A stretch of DNA of 64,000 nucleotides from Pseudomonadota bacterium (GTDB lineage Bacteria; Myxococcota_A; UBA796; SXON01), in NCBI GenBank assembly GCA_030684355.1, contig JAUXTN010000038.1:62001-126000 (forward strand). Reading direction: 5' to 3'. Below the pieces are notes generated by a model, which was not told the origin of the DNA, searched no databases, and saw only the letters and a list, made by a program, of their open reading frames with translations. A program made the position numbers and the translations under genes. This document shows, piece after piece, positions 17,339 to 26,515 of the stretch. Each line of letters opens with the position of its first letter. Positions within the stretch are counted from its first letter, which is position 1.

Positions 17339-17746
17339 ATGGCCGAGAAGAAGAAGAGCCCGTCCACCGCCCGTCCTCGCGGCGCCAAGCCCACGACCGT
17401 CGCGTCCGCCACCCCCGTCGCGCCCGCGGTCCCCGTGGCCGAGGTCACCGTCGCGGCGGCCGCCCCCGTTGTCGTGAGCGCGCCCGTTGTCGCGACCGCG
17501 CCCGTCGCGGTCGCCCCCGCCGTCGTGAGCGCCCCCGCCGTCGCGATTGAGCCCGTCGCGGTCGAGCCGGTCGAGATGCTCGTGGGGATCGAGGTCGACG
17601 CCCGGCCCACAATCCACATGCCGCCGCCGCCCCGCGTCGTGACGCACGACATGATCGCCCACCGGGCGAACGAGATCCACCGCACGCGCGGCGGAAGCGC
17701 GTTCGACAACTGGATCGAGGCAGAGCGCGAGCTGGGCGCCCACTAG
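17339..17746 (+). CDS. DUF2934 protein with Ala/Val/Pro-rich linker
   Basis: Start at ATG 17339 (MAEKKKSPSTARPRGAKP). Residues about 20-85 are a low-complexity Ala/Val/Pro stretch. The C-terminus holds a DUF2934 motif, MIAHRANEIHRTRGGSAFDN followed by WIEAEREL, a short amphipathic helical module common in proteobacterial small proteins. The basic N-terminus plus flexible linker is reminiscent of DNA-associated proteins, but no function is established. Three consecutive hairpins follow. Confidence 0.75.
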   Translation: MAEKKKSPSTARPRGAKPTTVASATPVAPAVPVAEVTVAAAAPVVVSAPVVATAPVAVAPAVVSAPAVAIEPVAVEPVEMLVGIEVDARPTIHMPPPPRVVTHDMIAHRANEIHRTRGGSAFDNWIEAERELGAH

Positions 17747-17753
17747 CGAGGCC

Positions 17754-17825
17754 GGCGCGGCACCCGCACGCCCCGATGGGGGCGCGGGTGCCGGCGCGGC
17801 ACGCAACCGCCCCGATTGGGGCGCT
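17754..17825. repeat. Two tandem GC-rich hairpin units
   Basis: GGCACCCGC (17759-17767) pairs with GCGGGTGCC (17784-17792) around an inner GCCCC/GGGGC. A second related unit, ccggcgcggcac then CGCCCC-gatt-GGGGCG (about 17808-17825), follows directly, so the two share a repeated start. They lie downstream of the DUF2934 gene. Confidence 0.5.
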
Positions 17826-17842
17826 CGCGCCGCCAAAACGGC

Positions 17843-17872
17843 GAAGGCCCCCGCCACGCGGCGAGGGCCTTC
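17843..17872. terminator. Bidirectional hairpin between convergent genes
   Basis: GAAGGCCC (17843-17850) and GGGCCTTC (17865-17872) form a perfect 8 bp stem with a further internal CGCC/GGCG. It lies between the DUF2934 gene and the end of the convergent P-loop/TPR gene and could terminate both. Confidence 0.65.
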
Positions 17873-17906
17873 CCGGAACCCGGGGTACGGAACCCCAGGG
17901 TGAGCG

Positions 17907-20426
17907 CTAGCCCTCGATCTCGTCGAGCTTGCGGCGCAGGCCCTTGCGCTCCTCGCGGAGGTTGGCGGCCTCGGCGGCCTTGATGGCCTCGGTGAGGTGA
18001 CGCGCGGCCGACGCCTTGTCCCCGCGCTCGATGTCGAGCCCGGCGAGGTTCTCGCTGGCCTGCATGACCTTGCGGAAGTCCTTCGTCTTCTGCGCGTGGG
18101 TCAGGGCCTCGCGGAACGAGGTGGTGGCGCTCGTCTTCTCGCCGATGCGCAGGCTCGCGACGCCCATGTGGAACGTGAGCTCGCGGAGGAACGCGACGTC
18201 CTCGTTGTTCGCGCGCTCACGGGCCTTCGCGAAGAGCGACAGCGCCTCGGTCGCGTGGCCCAGCTGGAGCTGGAAGTACGCGACGTTGTAGATGTCGAGC
18301 GGGACGAAGCGATCGAACTTCAGCTCCTGGGAGAGCTGGAGCGTGCGGCTCGCCATCTGGAGGGCCGACTCGTAGTTGCGGAGCATGCCCTGGGCCTGCG
18401 CGAGCAGGGCCACCGTGGCGCGCTCGCGGACCTTGTTCTGCAGGGCCTGCGCGATCTGCGCGACGCGCTGGAGCACGTCGGCGGCCTTGCCGGTCTGCTG
18501 GCTCATGAGGAGCGACTCGCCGTAGTGGAAGCCGGCCTCGAGCGCGAGGGGCGCGAGGCCCACCGCACCCGCGAGCTCGTTCGACTTGCGGAAGTGCTCG
18601 GAGGCCTCCGGCAGCTTCTTGGCGCGCTTGGCGATGAGGCCGCGGATGAACTCCGCGTTCGCCTGCACCGGCGGCACGTTGGCGGACTCGAGCGCCTGGC
18701 GGAGGTGGTCGAGCGACGCGTTCACGTTGCCGTCGGTGAACTCGATCATCGCGAGGTGGTTCTGCACCTCGGCGATCTTCATCTTGTCGTCGAGCGCCGC
18801 GTACATCTTCAGGGCGTCCTTCGCGCGGTCGCGAGCCCGGTAGAGGTCCTGGCGGCGGTAGTCGAGGCGGCTGCCGGCGAAGAGGGTCCAGGCCTCCATC
18901 GCGCGGTCACCCTTCTCGGCGGCCCAGCCCATCGCCTCGGTGACGAGCTTCTCGGTCGGATCGACCTCGCCCGACTGGACCATGCGGTCCACCAGGTTCA
19001 TGTAGACCGTGCGGCGCATCGGGTCGGGCCAGGGGACGGCGTCGAAGTACTTGACGCTGTCCTGGGTCATCGCCCAGACGTCCGGACGATCGTTCCCCAG
19101 CGCGACGCTGCGGAGGATCATCGCGCGCTGCGGCGCGCCGTGCTCGGCGAACATGCGGAACGTCTTCACGACGAACTCGTAGCCGCGGGGCACCAGGAAC
19201 TTCTCGAGGAAGCCGGCGACGCGACGGGCGAGGTCGTGATTCTCATCGGACGTGTGCGCGTCGAGGATGGCCTGGCGCCAGATGCCCTTCTTGAACTGGT
19301 AGACCCAGGTGCCGAGGCCCTTGCTGAACTGGAGCTCGGTGAGGAGGTCCGGGCAGGCGTCGAGCAGGTCGTCCACGCTGTCGCGATCCAGGCCGTCCAT
19401 GTCGGCGACGAGGCCCGACGGGAAGGAGAGGCCGAGGAGCGCGGCGAGGAACTGCACGCGGGGGGCGTCCGCGACGCCGACCTGACGGCGCTTGCCTTCC
19501 ACCGGGGCCTCGGGCTCGTCGACCTCGGAGGCGTCCGGCGCGAGGGGCGCGAGGCTCTGGAGGGTGGCACCCTCGAGGGCGTCGTTCAGGAGGTCACGCT
19601 CGACGAGCACGTCGACCAGCTCGGCCACGTAGGCGGGGCGGCCGTGCGTGATCTCGGCGATGCGGCCGGGGGCGGCGGCGGAGAGGTCCTTGCTCGCGAG
19701 GTAGGCGCTCACCTCTTCCTCACCCCAGGGGGTCAGGGTGTGGCGGTGGATCTCGCCGGCGCGGCGCTCGAGGAAGTCGAGCAGCGGGGCGGGCATCCAG
19801 GCCTTCGCGGCGTCGTTCACCGGCTCGATGCCGAGGATCATGAGGAGCTTGCCGTTGCCCTTGCGGGCCTCGTGCAGGCCCTCGAGCGCCACGAACGTGG
19901 ACACCGAGTGGCTGTTGAACGCGTTCTGCACGTCCAACACGACGGTCATCTTGCGGGAGATGCCGCTGAGGATCTCGGCGAGGCCGATGACCGGGTTGTC
20001 GCGGGGGAGGGTGACCTGGAAGCTCTGCTCGCCCTCGGCGGGCACGCTCTTCTTCAGGCCCTCGATGAACGCCTGGTACCACTGCTGCACGCGCTTGCTG
20101 TGCTGCGGCATCTGGGCGTTGAGGATCATCTCGACCTTGCCGCGCAGGACGGGGTCCCGGTACAGCGCGCCGTAGAGGGCCGCGTAGAGGCGGAGGAGGG
20201 TGCGGAGGCCGTCCTCTTCGTCGGTGAGGGCCGCGCGGACGACCAGCACGTCCTCATCGGTCGGGAGGTTGCGCACCAGCTCGCCGACCGCCGCGCGCTT
20301 GCCGCCGCCGAGGGGGGCCTCGAGGACGACGGTACGGGACTGGCCGCCGCGGGCCGCATCGAGGTGGGCGCGCAGGACGGCGAGGTCCGAGGGGCGGCAG
20401 ACGAAGAGGGGAGAGGACTCGGCCAC
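17907..20426 (-). CDS. Large P-loop NTPase-like / TPR protein with degenerate Walker A
   Basis: Start GTG 20426 is preceded by GGAGG six bases upstream; the frame continues open upstream but without coding character. Residues 1-330 resemble a STAND/MalT-type AAA ATPase: TVVLEAPLGGGKRAAVGEL as P-loop, MTVVLDVQNAF as Walker B. The P-loop ends GKR instead of GK[ST] and the acidic residue after the Walker B Asp is missing, so nucleotide hydrolysis is doubtful. Residues about 450-839 are helical TPR-like repeats (AEVQNHLAMIEFTDGNVNAS, HFRKSNELAG, DIYNVAYFQLQLGHATEALS). A scaffold or signalling role by protein-protein contact is likely. No DNA-binding domain is seen. Confidence 0.8.
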   Translation of the reverse strand: MAESSPLFVCRPSDLAVLRAHLDAARGGQSRTVVLEAPLGGGKRAAVGELVRNLPTDEDVLVVRAALTDEEDGLRTLLRLYAALYGALYRDPVLRGKVEMILNAQMPQHSKRVQQWYQAFIEGLKKSVPAEGEQSFQVTLPRDNPVIGLAEILSGISRKMTVVLDVQNAFNSHSVSTFVALEGLHEARKGNGKLLMILGIEPVNDAAKAWMPAPLLDFLERRAGEIHRHTLTPWGEEEVSAYLASKDLSAAAPGRIAEITHGRPAYVAELVDVLVERDLLNDALEGATLQSLAPLAPDASEVDEPEAPVEGKRRQVGVADAPRVQFLAALLGLSFPSGLVADMDGLDRDSVDDLLDACPDLLTELQFSKGLGTWVYQFKKGIWRQAILDAHTSDENHDLARRVAGFLEKFLVPRGYEFVVKTFRMFAEHGAPQRAMILRSVALGNDRPDVWAMTQDSVKYFDAVPWPDPMRRTVYMNLVDRMVQSGEVDPTEKLVTEAMGWAAEKGDRAMEAWTLFAGSRLDYRRQDLYRARDRAKDALKMYAALDDKMKIAEVQNHLAMIEFTDGNVNASLDHLRQALESANVPPVQANAEFIRGLIAKRAKKLPEASEHFRKSNELAGAVGLAPLALEAGFHYGESLLMSQQTGKAADVLQRVAQIAQALQNKVRERATVALLAQAQGMLRNYESALQMASRTLQLSQELKFDRFVPLDIYNVAYFQLQLGHATEALSLFAKARERANNEDVAFLRELTFHMGVASLRIGEKTSATTSFREALTHAQKTKDFRKVMQASENLAGLDIERGDKASAARHLTEAIKAAEAANLREERKGLRRKLDEIEG

Positions 20427-20671
20427 GCGGCCTCCGAGCGGACGGGTGAGTAGGAGGAGGTGCCGGGGGGAGCCCGACGGCGGCGCAATGTAGGTCCCGA
20501 CCGGAGGGGTGTCAACGGGCGGGCACCGATGTGGCGACACGACCGCCCGGCCGACGATGGCCCGCGAACCGAGGGTTCCAACGATGGGTTTCTCCGGCGC
20601 CCCGGCGAGTCACCACGGAATCGCCCCAGGCTGGGGCGTGGTGTTATGATGCGCCTCCTCGGAGCCTGCCC

Positions 20672-21151
20672 GTGCTGCTCGTCCTCTCGCTGCTCGCCTG
20701 CTCGAACTCGAAGGTCCCGGAGGACGCGATCTTCTACGACGTCACCGTCACCGCGGAGAACAACGACGACGACGCCCTGGTCGACGAGTGCCACCCCGAG
20801 GCGTCCGAGGGCTACCAGGAGAGCTTCCTGTACGCCGTGGCGTATGACGGCTCCAAGGCCACGATCTACATCGGGAACGACGTGTTCGCGCTCGGCACGG
20901 TCTCGGGCTGCGACCTGACCTACTCCACCGTCATCATCGGCGAGGAGACGGAGGCCGACGGCCCCGTGAAGTGGCAGCTCACCGGCACGGCGTCGATCGA
21001 CCCCACCGAGGGGGACGCCTGCGTCGACGGCGACGGGGACTGGGACGGATTCGAGACCTTCGAGATCATCAGCACCGAGAACGAGACCCTCGAGCCGGGC
21101 TGCGAGTACGAGACGAAGACCCTCGGCGATTTCTCCTCGTCGGGCGCATGA
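20672..21151 (+). CDS. Small lipoprotein heading the MoxR operon, 159 aa
   Basis: GTG 20672 starts VLLVLSLLACSNSKVPEDAI, lipobox LLAC, with GGAG eight bases upstream. The mature part is acidic with two or three cysteines (VDECHPEAS, SGCDLTYS, EPGCEYETK) and beta-strand character (ATIYIGNDVFALG, KWQLTGTASI). No family recognised. The stop codon overlaps the MoxR ATG by 4 bases, so it is translationally coupled to the MoxR-DUF58-transglutaminase genes. Confidence 0.75.
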   Translation: MLLVLSLLACSNSKVPEDAIFYDVTVTAENNDDDALVDECHPEASEGYQESFLYAVAYDGSKATIYIGNDVFALGTVSGCDLTYSTVIIGEETEADGPVKWQLTGTASIDPTEGDACVDGDGDWDGFETFEIISTENETLEPGCEYETKTLGDFSSSGA

Positions 21152-22077
21152 CCGCCGCGCCCCTCGGCGCTGACGCCCTCGGGTCCCTCCGCGCGCTCAT
21201 CGAGCGCCGGGTCGTCGGGAAGCCCGAAGTGATCGAGCTCGCGCTCGTGTGCGTGCTCGCGGGCGGCCACCTCCTCCTCGAAGACGTGCCCGGCGTCGGC
21301 AAGACCACGCTGGGGCTGACCATCGCGCGCGCGCTCGGCGGCCGCTTCAAGCGCGTGCAGTTCACCTCCGACCTGCTCCCGTCCGACATCCTCGGGGCCA
21401 CGGTGCTGGACCCGCGCTCCGGCACGTTCACGTTCCGCCCCGGCCCGCTCTTCGCGAACGTGGTGCTGGCCGACGAGATCAACCGCACGACGCCGCGCAC
21501 GCAGTCGGCGCTGCTCGAGGCGATGAACGAGGGCCAGGTCAGCGTGGACGGCGAGACCCTCCCCCTGCCCGACCCCTTCCTCGTCATCGCGACGCAGAAC
21601 CCGCACGAGTACCAGGGGACCTGGCCGTTGCCGGACTCCCAGCTCGATCGGTTCCTCGTTCGCACCTCGATGGGCTACCCCTCGCGGGAGGCCGAGCGGG
21701 CCATCCTCCGGGGCGAAGCGCGCTTCTACGACGACGACCGCCCGATCACCGCGGATGCCCTCGCGGCGCTCCGGGCGGACGTCGCGCGGGTGCGCGTGCA
21801 CGCGGAGCTCGAGGACTACGTGCTCGACCTCGTGGCGGCAACGCGCGGCTCGCCGGCGCTCGCCCGCGGCGTGTCGACCCGGGGCGCGGAGGCGCTGCTC
21901 CGGGCATCGCGGGCCCTGGCGCGGCTGCGGGGGCGGGAATGGGTGGTGCCGGAGGACATCCGGTCCCTGGCGGTGCCGGTGCTCGCGCACCGCGTGCTGC
22001 CGCGCGCGGAGACGGGGGACGACGCCGGCGCTGCCGCGATCCGCGGCCTCCTCGCCGGGTTGACGCCGCCGATCTGA
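21148..22077 (+). CDS. MoxR-family AAA+ ATPase
   Basis: Walker A EDVPGVGKTTL (about 45-55), Walker B VVLADEINR (Asp109, Glu110), sensor I region VIATQNPHEYQGTWPLPDSQ and the following FLVRTSMGYP are all textbook MoxR. These AAA+ proteins act as chaperones that mature or activate partners, commonly a DUF58/VWA protein encoded next door, as here. At 309 residues the length is normal. ATG 21148 overlaps the previous stop, and its own stop overlaps the DUF58 start by one base. Confidence 0.95.
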   Translation: MTAAPLGADALGSLRALIERRVVGKPEVIELALVCVLAGGHLLLEDVPGVGKTTLGLTIARALGGRFKRVQFTSDLLPSDILGATVLDPRSGTFTFRPGPLFANVVLADEINRTTPRTQSALLEAMNEGQVSVDGETLPLPDPFLVIATQNPHEYQGTWPLPDSQLDRFLVRTSMGYPSREAERAILRGEARFYDDDRPITADALAALRADVARVRVHAELEDYVLDLVAATRGSPALARGVSTRGAEALLRASRALARLRGREWVVPEDIRSLAVPVLAHRVLPRAETGDDAGAAAIRGLLAGLTPPI

Positions 22078-23012
22078 TGGCCGCCCCCTGGATGGCCTCG
22101 ATCCGCTCGCCCACGCGCCACTGGAACTCGGTGTGGCCGACCGCCGCGGGCGTCTGGTACCTCCTCGTGCTCGCCGGCCTGACCTTCGGCGCGGTCAACA
22201 CGGGGAACAACCTCGTCTACGTGGTCCTCGCCGCCCTCCTCGCCGTGCTCGTGGTCAACAACGTGCTCGCCGAGTGGAACCTCCGCGCGCTCATCGTCCG
22301 CCGCGCCCTGCCCGCCGAGGTCTTCGCGGGGGAGCCGGCGCCGGGGCGCCTCGTGCTCGAGAACCCGCGCCGCTTCGGGGGCGCGTGGCGGGTGGCGGTC
22401 GAGGAGCGCGACGGCGGCCGGGCCCGGGCCCGCTTCGGCTGCGTGGGGCCGGGGCAGAGCGACGAGGAGCCGGCGACGTGGACGTTTCCGGACCGGGGCG
22501 TCGTCACCTTCTCGCGGGTGCGCATCGCGTCGCGCTTTCCGTTCGGCCTCATCGTGCGGTGGCGCGAGATCGACGTGCCGGGCGAGCTCCTCGTCTACCC
22601 GAAGCCCGAGCGCGGGAACGCCGCGGACGGCGGGGTGGGGCTCGGCGAGGCCGCGGAGGTGCGCGCGAGCCGCGAGGGCGTCGGGGAGCTCGTCGGGATG
22701 CGGGCCTACGCGCCGGGGGATCCCGTGCGCCGCATCCACTGGCCGTCGAGCGCGCGATCGGTGACCCCGCTGGTGATCTTGCGGAGCGCGGAGGGCGGCG
22801 GCGAGGTCATCGTGCGGTTGGGGCCGGAGGGGGAGGGGGCCATCCGGCGGGCCTGCGGCGAGGTGCTGCTGCACACGCGGCGGGGGGACGCCGTGGGGTT
22901 GGAGGTGGGCACCGAGCGGTTCGCCCCGCGGTCGGGGGCCTCCCAACGGCGGCGGCTGCTCACGACGTTGGCGTTGTTGCCGCCCCGCGGCACGCCCCCG
23001 GGGCGCGCATGA
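22077..23012 (+). CDS. DUF58 domain membrane protein
   Basis: Two N-terminal hydrophobic segments (GVWYLLVLAGLTFGAVNTGN and LVYVVLAALLAVLVV) are followed by a periplasmic/cytoplasmic region and the DUF58 signature GELVGMRAYAPGDPVRRIHW, which conforms to the family's RxYxxGDxxRxIxW. DUF58 proteins partner MoxR ATPases and a transglutaminase; the complex is thought to act at the envelope. It ends with a 4-base overlap onto the transglutaminase gene. Confidence 0.93.
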   Translation: MAAPWMASIRSPTRHWNSVWPTAAGVWYLLVLAGLTFGAVNTGNNLVYVVLAALLAVLVVNNVLAEWNLRALIVRRALPAEVFAGEPAPGRLVLENPRRFGGAWRVAVEERDGGRARARFGCVGPGQSDEEPATWTFPDRGVVTFSRVRIASRFPFGLIVRWREIDVPGELLVYPKPERGNAADGGVGLGEAAEVRASREGVGELVGMRAYAPGDPVRRIHWPSSARSVTPLVILRSAEGGGEVIVRLGPEGEGAIRRACGEVLLHTRRGDAVGLEVGTERFAPRSGASQRRRLLTTLALLPPRGTPPGRA

Positions 23013-24943
23013 AGACGGCGGCGCCACGTCGACCGGGTGGCTGGGCCCTCGCGGGGGTCGTCCTGGCGGGCCTCGGGTCCCTCGCGCTGTCCGGCCCGCC
23101 CGGCCTCGTGCTCTCCGCGCTCGCGCTCGCCGCGATCCTGGCGCCGCCGCCCCGGCTGCACGCGGGCGTGTGGGTGTGGCTCCACGGCGCGGTCCTCTGC
23201 GTCACGGGCGTCACCGCGCTCCTGGGGCCCCCCACCTTCGCCTTCGCGCTCCTCGTGGCGTGGCTCCTCGCGCACCGCACCTGGACCGGGCGGTCGGGCG
23301 ACGATCTGCGCGTGGCCCTGCTCCTCGCGACGCTGCTCCTGCTCCTCGGCGCGGTCGCCACCGAGTCGATCCTGCTCGCGCCGCTGTTCGTCGTCTACGC
23401 GGGCCTCCTGCCGGTCGCGCTCCTGCGCGCGGAGCTCCAGGACACCGGCGAGGCCGCCCCGCGCGCGCTGGAGGCCCTCGTCGGCATGGGGGCGGCGGTG
23501 CTCACGGGCGCCCTGTTCGTCGTGCTCCCGCGGCTCGACGGCGGGTACGGAGGCCGCAGCCAGGGCCTCGGCGCGCGCTTCCCGGACGACGTGACGCTGG
23601 GGGTCGAGGGGCTCGTGAGCGACGACGGCGCCGAGGTCATGCGCCTCCGCGTCACCGATCCCGAGGGGTTCCCGGTGCCCGGCCCGTTCCACGTGCGCGG
23701 GCGGGCGCTCGATCGCTTCGACGGGGCGCGGTGGAGCGTCGGGACGCCCGTGGAGCGCGCGCCCTGGGACGCCACGTGGGACTTGCGCGCGGAGGTCGAG
23801 CTGGAGCCCCTCGGCGGGGATCTCCTCTTCGGCCTGCCCGACCTCCTGCGCGTCGAGGGCATCGGGGCCCAGGCGCTGCCCGGGGGCGCGTTCTCGGCGC
23901 GGTCCGCCACCCGCGTCGCGAGCTACCGCACGTTCTCCCGGGGGGTGACGCTCGCCGACATCGACACCACCGATGTCGAGCCCTGGTTGCAGCTCCCCGC
24001 CGTCGATCCCCGCATGCGCCCCCTCGCGTGGACCGTGGCCGCGGACGAGGCCGATCCCGCCGTCGTCGCCCGCGCCCTGACCGACTGGATCGGCGCCACC
24101 TACACCTACGTGGACACCCCGCCGCCCCCCGAGGGCGACCCCCTCGCCTGGTTCCTCTTCGACACGCGCGCCGGGCACTGCGAGTACTTCGCCAGCGCGC
24201 TCGTGATCCTGCTCCGCGAGCGGGGCATCCCCGCGCGCCTCGCGACGGGGTTCTACTCCGGCGAGCTCGGGGACGACGGGTACGTCGTCGTCCGGCGCGG
24301 GAACGCGCACGCCTGGGTGGAGGTGCGGACCGAGCACGGGTGGGCAACCCTCGACCCCACCCCGGCCAGCGCGCTCCCGGCGGTCGACACCGGCGGCTTC
24401 CGCGCCCGGATGGACGCGCTCCTGGCCGCCTGGTACCGCGATGTCGTCGAGTACGACATGAACGCCCAGTTCGCCGCGTACGGCGCCATCGGCCGGCAGG
24501 TGCTGTTCTCCGGCGAGGGCGCCCAGAAGAGCCCCATCCGCGCGGGCCTCTTCGGCATGCTGCTCGTCGTGGGCGGCATGATCGCGCTCCTGGTGGCCGT
24601 CCGCGCGACGCTCGCCCGGCTCGGGGCCCCCGCCCGCGGCCCCCGCCCCGATGCCCTCGCCCGCCTCTGCGGCGAGGCCCGCGCGGCCGTACGGAGCCGC
24701 GGCTGGGCCCTCCCGCCCGAATTGCCCCCCGCCGCCGCCGCGGAGTGGCTCCAGGCCCGCGTGGGGGACGCCGCCGAGCCCTTCTTCCGCCTCGCCGCGC
24801 TCACCTACGCCGCCCGGTACGGCGGAGAGGACGCGGGGCCGCGGATCGTAGAGGCCCGTGCGTGCGTGCGCGCGCTCCGCCGCATCCCCCGGCCGAACCA
24901 GGTGGTCGCCTCCACGTCGACCAAGGACGCACGCGCCGGTTGA
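23009..24943 (+). CDS. TgpA-type membrane transglutaminase-like protein
   Basis: The N-terminal third is a set of about six membrane helices. The periplasmic transglutaminase-like core has an intact catalytic triad: Cys391 in TRAGHCEYFASALVILLR, His434 in GNAHAWVEV and Asp449 in TLDPTPAS. A further membrane helix (AGLFGMLLVVGGMIALLVAV) and a C-terminal DUF4129-like helical region (AVRSRGWALPPEL ... FFRLAALTYAARYG) complete the TgpA architecture. The role inferred from the conserved MoxR-DUF58-TgpA trio is modification or proteolysis of envelope proteins. Confidence 0.92.
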   Translation: MKTAAPRRPGGWALAGVVLAGLGSLALSGPPGLVLSALALAAILAPPPRLHAGVWVWLHGAVLCVTGVTALLGPPTFAFALLVAWLLAHRTWTGRSGDDLRVALLLATLLLLLGAVATESILLAPLFVVYAGLLPVALLRAELQDTGEAAPRALEALVGMGAAVLTGALFVVLPRLDGGYGGRSQGLGARFPDDVTLGVEGLVSDDGAEVMRLRVTDPEGFPVPGPFHVRGRALDRFDGARWSVGTPVERAPWDATWDLRAEVELEPLGGDLLFGLPDLLRVEGIGAQALPGGAFSARSATRVASYRTFSRGVTLADIDTTDVEPWLQLPAVDPRMRPLAWTVAADEADPAVVARALTDWIGATYTYVDTPPPPEGDPLAWFLFDTRAGHCEYFASALVILLRERGIPARLATGFYSGELGDDGYVVVRRGNAHAWVEVRTEHGWATLDPTPASALPAVDTGGFRARMDALLAAWYRDVVEYDMNAQFAAYGAIGRQVLFSGEGAQKSPIRAGLFGMLLVVGGMIALLVAVRATLARLGAPARGPRPDALARLCGEARAAVRSRGWALPPELPPAAAAEWLQARVGDAAEPFFRLAALTYAARYGGEDAGPRIVEARACVRALRRIPRPNQVVASTSTKDARAG

Positions 24944-24991
24944 CGGCCCGCCCCGTCGGGGGGTAGCTGTCCGCCCGCGTAGGAAGGTCAC

Positions 24992-26515
24992 ATGCTCGCC
25001 GAGCTCCTCGAACTGCCGCTCGGCGACGTGCTCCGTCGGGCCGCCGCCACCTGGCCCGCGCAGCCCGCGCTCCTCGGCGAGACGCGGAGCCTCACCTGGG
25101 CGGAGCTCGACGCCGAGGTCGATCGCGTGGCCGTGGGCTGGGAGGACGCCGGGATGGGCCCCGGTACGGCCATCGCCTTCGTCCTCGACAAGCGTCCGGA
25201 GGTCGTCGTCGGCTTCCTCGCCTGCGCGCGCATCGGCGCGATCTTCGTGCCCGTGAACTTCAAGCTCCAGGCCGACCAGGTGGAGGACCAGTTCCGGGTG
25301 GCCGGCGTGAGCGCGGTGGTGTGGGAGCCGGGGCACGAGCCCCTCGCGAAGCGGCTCGTACGGTCGGTGCGGTGGTCGATCCGGGTGGACCAGATGGATC
25401 CCGGCGCCTCGGAGGCCGGCCGGCGGTCCGCCTTCGTCGCGACCGCGGACACGCCCTGCTACTACAACTACACCAGCGGCTCGACCGGGCGGCCGAAGGG
25501 GGCCATCACCACGTCGCGGAACATCGTGGCGAACGCCGTCGCGACCGCCGAGGGGCTCGGGTTCGCCGCGAACGACGTGTACCTCGGCATGTTCTCGGTG
25601 TTCGCCCACCCCCACGAGCTGTTCCACCGCTCGATCCTCTACGGCGGCGCCTTCGTCGTGGTGGACTCGCTCTCCCCTCGCCACATCGCGGAGACCATCC
25701 AGCGGTTCCGCGTCACGTGGATGATGGCAGTCCCGAGCTTCTACGAGATGCTCCTCGACTTCCAGGATGGCGCCTCCGGTGGCAACAAGCCCGACCTCGG
25801 GTCGCTCCGGGTGTTGGAGGCCGGCGGCGCCTACGTCTCCCCCGCCGCGCTGGAGCGGATGGAGCAGTCGTTCACCGCCCGCTTCCTGCCGGTGTGGGGC
25901 AGCACGGAGACCACCGGGGTCGGCCTCGGAATGCTGGCCGAGGGGCCGCGGCGGCCGGGCTCTACCGGCAAGCCCATCCCCGGGTACGTGGTGCGGGTCG
26001 TCGGGGAGGACGGCCGCGACGTGCCCGTCGGCGAGGTCGGGGAGCTCTGGATCCGCGGGGACGCCGTGGCGCTCGGCTACGTCAACCAGCCGGAGGAGAC
26101 CGCCGCGCAGTTCCACGACGGGTGGTACGCCACGCGAGACCTCGTCTACACCGACGCCGACGGCTTCGTGTACTTCTCGGGGCGGCGCAGCGAGATGCTG
26201 AAGATCGGCGGCATCCGCGTCTTCCCGCTGGAGATCGAGCAGGTCGTGGCCGACCACCCCGAGGTGCGCAACGTGGTCGTCGTCCGCGCCGAGGAACGGC
26301 TCCGCGGCGAGATCGCCCGCGCGATCGTGCAGGCGGCGCCGGGCTCCACGCTCACCGTGCGCGCGCTGCAGGCGTGGTGCCGGGCGCGCCTCGCCTCCTA
26401 CAAGGTGCCACGCGTGGTCGAGTTCTGGCAGGCCATCCCGACGCTCCCGAACGGGAAGGTGGACAAGAAGGCCGTGCTCCTCGTGCCGCTCGACGCCGCG
26501 CGGGACGAGCGATGA
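24992..26515 (+). CDS. AMP-dependent acyl-CoA synthetase/ligase
   Basis: The adenylate-forming P-loop YTSGSTGRPKG (160-170), the motif VWGSTETTGVG, the hinge YATRDLVYTDADGFVYFSGR and the C-terminal catalytic Lys in LPNGKVDKK are all present, so the enzyme should activate a carboxylate to acyl-AMP/acyl-CoA. Length 507 is typical. AGGAAG precedes ATG 24992. The stop overlaps the start of an acyltransferase by 4 bases, implying that the activated acyl group is used in lipid assembly. Chain length and substrate are not readable. Confidence 0.92.
   Translation: MLAELLELPLGDVLRRAAATWPAQPALLGETRSLTWAELDAEVDRVAVGWEDAGMGPGTAIAFVLDKRPEVVVGFLACARIGAIFVPVNFKLQADQVEDQFRVAGVSAVVWEPGHEPLAKRLVRSVRWSIRVDQMDPGASEAGRRSAFVATADTPCYYNYTSGSTGRPKGAITTSRNIVANAVATAEGLGFAANDVYLGMFSVFAHPHELFHRSILYGGAFVVVDSLSPRHIAETIQRFRVTWMMAVPSFYEMLLDFQDGASGGNKPDLGSLRVLEAGGAYVSPAALERMEQSFTARFLPVWGSTETTGVGLGMLAEGPRRPGSTGKPIPGYVVRVVGEDGRDVPVGEVGELWIRGDAVALGYVNQPEETAAQFHDGWYATRDLVYTDADGFVYFSGRRSEMLKIGGIRVFPLEIEQVVADHPEVRNVVVVRAEERLRGEIARAIVQAAPGSTLTVRALQAWCRARLASYKVPRVVEFWQAIPTLPNGKVDKKAVLLVPLDAARDER

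Noticed and set aside
22706..26257. Very long open frame (over 1,100 codons) antisense to the DUF58, transglutaminase and AMP-ligase genes
   Set aside because: Low-complexity Arg/Gly/Glu-rich translation with no domain pattern. It mirrors well-supported genes and is expected at this GC content; similar frames at 5102-8236, 17997-20453 and 47072-49789 were dropped for the same reason.
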